This document shows positions 32,877-35,417 of a DNA stretch of 35,417 bases, one piece after another (within the stretch, counting starts at the first letter, position 1; each line of letters opens with the position of its first letter). The DNA comes from an uncultured Lachnospiraceae bacterium. Its GTDB lineage: Bacteria > Bacillota > Clostridia > Lachnospirales > Lachnospiraceae. The notes beneath the pieces were generated by a model. The model ran no database searches. It was not told where the DNA came from and was given only the letters and a program-made list of their open reading frames with translations. The stretch is from assembly GCA_947169235.1 (NCBI GenBank), contig CAMVOY010000025.1, positions 1 through 35,417 on the forward strand, read 5' to 3'. Both the position numbers and the translations under genes were made by a program.

Positions 32877-34775
32877 ATGAACATTTCAAAGTTTACTCAA
32901 AAAAGCATCGAAGTTGTGAACAACATCGAAAAGATCGCTTATGATTTTGGAAACCAGGAGCTGGTGCAGGAGCATCTGCTCTACAGCATGCTGACCATCG
33001 ACGAAAGCCTGATCGCACGACTTTTTGAAAAAATGGAGATCGATCCAAAAGTCTTTACCGCTCAGGTCGAAGGGCTCATCCGAAAGAGACCCCGTGTCGA
33101 GGGCGGCCAGGTCTACATGGGAGACGCATTGAATAAAGTCCTCATATATTCGGAGGACGAAGCAAAAAGAATGGGTGACGAGTACGTCTCGGTCGAGCAT
33201 CTTTTCTTAAGTCTGTTAAAACGTCCCTCAAAGGAAGTAAAGGAACTGTTAAAGGAGTTCAATCTCGACCGCGACAGATTCCTGGCAGCTCTGGCTGAGG
33301 TCAGAGGCAATCAGAAGGTAACCTCGGACAATCCGGAGGCGGTCTATGACAGCCTTGAAAAATACGGCTACGACCTTGTCACCAGAGCCAGAGAGCAGAA
33401 GCTCGATCCGGTGATCGGTCGTGATTCCGAGATCAGGAACATGATACAGATCCTGTCGCGCAAGACCAAAAATAACCCCGTTCTCATCGGCGAGCCCGGT
33501 GTCGGAAAAACGGCGGTCGTCGAGGGACTCGCACAGCGTATCGTCAGAGGCGACGTGCCGCAGGCTCTGAAGGATAAGCAGGTTTTCGCTCTCGATATGG
33601 GCGCTCTCATCGCAGGAGCCAAGTACAGAGGCGAGTTCGAGGAACGCTTGAAAGCAGTCCTCGAGGAAGTGCGCGACTCTGAAGGTCGTATCATCCTGTT
33701 CATAGATGAGCTTCATACCATAGTAGGTGCAGGAAAGACCGACGGCGCGATGGACGCCGGAAACCTGTTAAAGCCCATGCTTGCGAGGGGCGAACTTCAC
33801 TGCATAGGCGCGACGACCCTTGACGAGTACCGCGAATACATCGAGGAGGATGCGGCACTCGAGCGCAGATTCCAGCCGGTCAGAGTCGACGAGCCTGATG
33901 TCGAGGACACGATCTCCATCCTTCGAGGCCTGAAGGACAGATATGAGATATTCCATGGAGTAAAGATAACCGACGGAGCGCTCGTCTCAGCCGCGGTCCT
34001 CTCAGACCGATACATATCCGACAGATTTCTTCCTGACAAGGCCATTGACCTTGTCGATGAGGCCTGTGCCCTGATAAAGACGGAGCTCGACTCCATGCCA
34101 ACCGAGCTTGACGAACTGAGACGTCACATAATGCAGCTGGAAATCGAGGAAGCAGCTCTGAAAAAAGAAACCGACTCACTCAGCCACGACCGACTTTTGG
34201 AATTGCAAAAAGAGCTCGCCGAGGACAGAGAGACCTTCACCGCACAGATGGCAAAGTGGGATGAAGAGAAAGTCGGACTTGATCGTATCCAGGAGATAAA
34301 GGCTCAGATAGATGATGTACATTCACAGATCGAGATGGCACAAAGCCACTACGATCTGGACAAGGCTGCGGAGCTGCAATACGGCACTCTCCCACAACTC
34401 AATGATGAACTGAATAAAGCCGAAGAAGCCGCAAAAGCTCAGGGCGAGGACCGCATGGTATCCGAGTCCGTGACAGATGAAGAGATCGCGCGTATCATAT
34501 CGAGATGGACCGGCATCCCTGTCGCCAAGCTGACAGAGAGCGAACGCAACAAGACACTTCATCTGGATGACGAGCTTCATAAAAGAGTGATAGGTCAGGA
34601 CGATGGCGTTACGAAGGTTACCGAAGCCATCATCCGTTCACGCGCAGGCATAAAGGATCCCAAAAAGCCCATCGGTTCATTTTTATTCCTGGGACCTACC
34701 GGCGTCGGAACAACTGAGTTTAGAAATAATAATGGTATGGAAGTCAATATGACATTACCAAAAAAGTTAGGTTAA
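32877..34775 (+). pseudogene. clpB: Truncated ClpB disaggregase (lacks the second ATPase domain)
   Basis: ClpB is a hexameric AAA+ chaperone that, with DnaK, pulls apart aggregated proteins. Present here are the N domain (1-145), NBD1 with Walker [16 protein letters not shown], Walker [10 protein letters not shown] and the arginine region, the coiled-coil M domain (about 400-515), and the start of NBD2 ([23 protein letters not shown]). The protein follows family sequence to [12 protein letters not shown] (about residue 611), then reads TTEFRNNN where GKTELAKAL is expected, and stops after 632 residues. About 230 residues are missing. The Walker A lysine is Thr. Start ATG 32877 after GGAAAGGAGG; a longer frame from 32778 runs through the promoter. 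Real insertion or assembly chimera cannot be told apart. Confidence 0.9.
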
Positions 34776-34825
34776 AGTGATGTTGAAGTTATTATTTTGT
34801 GAGATAAGGCTGATATGATTATGCC

Positions 34826-35193
34826 AGGTAAGAGTTAATAGAAATAAGAAGCACGTAAGATTGAATAAAGTTATTAAGAAAATCTCAATAAGCATATTAA
34901 CAGTTGGAATGCTTGTAATACCTGTGACAGCATATGCAGCTAATGTCGCAAAGGGAGAACTTATTTTTACTGGGGGCAAACATCGAAAGTTGTCTATTCA
35001 GACATTCGTGATGCAAAGCCTTCAAATGCAAATAAATATAAGGTATTAGCCATTGTTAAAGTTGGTGGTGAAAAGTATACAAGTGGTTGGAAAAATGACC
35101 AGGCATACGTTCAACATAGTAGACATTGGTATACAAATGAAACATCACATTATGATTACTATAAATGTTAATTAGGATTTGTAACTCTTACCT
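34826..35193. repeat. 12-bp inverted repeat flanking the bacteriocin-like gene
   Basis: AGGTAAGAGTTA at 34826-34837 is perfectly inverted as TAACTCTTACCT at 35182-35193. The two copies bracket the bacteriocin-like reading frame. Confidence 0.65.
34861..35171 (+). pseudogene. Lactococcin-972-like bacteriocin precursor, frameshifted
   Basis: The frame opens at TTG 34861 with a signal peptide (KVIKKISISILTVGMLVIPV, then TAYAA) and continues ANVAKGELIFT. A one-base deletion near the T5 tract at 34964-34968 moves the rest into the -1 frame, which reads WGQTSKVVYSDIRDAKPSN, AIVKVGGEKYTSGWKNDQAY, VQHSRHWYTNETSHYDYYKC and a stop at 35169-35171. A secreted peptide of about 100 residues with WG, YSD and a Tyr-rich C-terminus fits the lactococcin 972 family, which inhibits cell-wall synthesis at lipid II. 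The following gene supports this. The start has only a weak ribosome site. The shift may be a sequencing error. Confidence 0.55.
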
Positions 35194-35217
35194 AATTTAT
35201 TAGGAATGGTCATTTAT

Positions 35218-35417
35218 ATGAAAAAATTTCTTCTCATATTTCTTATTGGGCAAATGTTGGTATGTTCCTTTATTTATGGACAATCCTTTTATGATATCTA
35301 TTTTCTTAATAATATGGGAGTTGCCCACTACAATACTTATTATCTTGAAGAAACTAATGGAGTGAATCTAGGATATCTTTATGATGAATTGATGGCAAGG
35401 CATATCTCTGTAGAAAT
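35218..35417 (+). CDS. Start of a membrane protein, probable bacteriocin-associated (DUF1430-like) protein
   Basis: An open frame from the ATG at 35218 to the window end (66 codons, incomplete), after TTAGGAATGG. It begins KKFLLIFLIGQMLVCSFIYG, a signal-anchor, followed by an extracellular-looking stretch (YNTYYLEETNGVNLGYLYDE). In lactococcin 972 loci the bacteriocin gene is followed by a large DUF1430-type membrane protein and an ABC ATPase thought to give immunity. Position, 46-bp gap and N-terminal form agree, but too little is present for a firm call. Confidence 0.45.
   Translation, partial: MKKFLLIFLIGQMLVCSFIYGQSFYDIYFLNNMGVAHYNTYYLEETNGVNLGYLYDELMARHISVE

Larger units (their letters stand above)
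34722..35417 (+). other. AT-rich foreign segment fused to clpB
   Basis: From about 34,722 to the window end the base composition drops sharply in GC compared with the preceding 34 kb, and the sequence no longer matches ClpB. The segment contains a signal-peptide bacteriocin-like gene and the start of a membrane protein gene, both with AT-rich codon use. No transposase, integrase or target duplication is visible at the junction. Confidence 0.75.

Overview
The window looks like the chromosome of a Gram-positive anaerobe of the class Clostridia, most likely Lachnospiraceae. The evidence is the S10 ribosomal operon, LL-diaminopimelate aminotransferase, a rubredoxin-first (reverse) rubrerythrin, a sufCBDSU iron-sulfur operon, HPr kinase with a Crh-like HPr paralogue, and a CIRCE-controlled clpB. 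Most genes run leftward (minus strand). Rightward exceptions are mrp, hipBA, a tiny membrane-peptide gene, clpB and the right-end bacteriocin segment. No rRNA, tRNA, IS transposase or CRISPR array was seen.

Layout. 1-2954: start of the S10 operon (rpsJ-rplC-rplD-rplW-rplB), with its promoter and a long folded leader. 2955-3722: a gene-free stretch holding an evenly phased inverted-repeat array, a 16-bp tandem repeat and a large hairpin element. 3723-9262: a secreted DUF1002 protein, dapL, a membrane-anchored charged protein, a secreted Ig-like/Listeria-repeat protein and pfkA. 9294-18208: dnaE, crh-like, whiA, rapZ, murB, a ROK glucokinase and hprK, linking carbon control to wall synthesis and division. 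18235-23154: mrp, thiN, the secDF fusion and reverse rubrerythrin. 23198-24940: a hipBA toxin-antitoxin module with a clear operator. 24948-30828: sufU, sufS, sufD, sufB and sufC, interrupted between sufD and sufS by what looks like a compact type I toxin-antitoxin locus. 30845-31294: tandem and inverted repeats. 31319-34775: a VanW-family protein diverging from clpB around a perfect CIRCE. After about 34,722 clpB is cut off inside its second Walker A motif. AT-rich foreign sequence follows, carrying a frameshifted lactococcin-972-like bacteriocin gene and the start of its probable immunity/transport partner.

Most interesting signals. (1) Five related large hairpin elements (about 135-170 bp) lie directly downstream of stop codons of leftward genes. 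Their paired arms change in a compensatory way, a two-base bulge recurs, and several copies share an A-rich 3' motif. (2) Between sufD and sufS, a 32-residue membrane peptide gene faces a consensus antisense promoter across a shared bidirectional terminator, with a perfect LexA-type palindrome upstream. (3) Four TTCCGAC/GTCGGAAC pairs upstream of the S10 promoter have exactly the same 31-bp offset. (4) A 78-bp palindromic tandem repeat is translated as the C-terminal tail of SufU. All statements come from reading the sequence; no database search or folding program was run.
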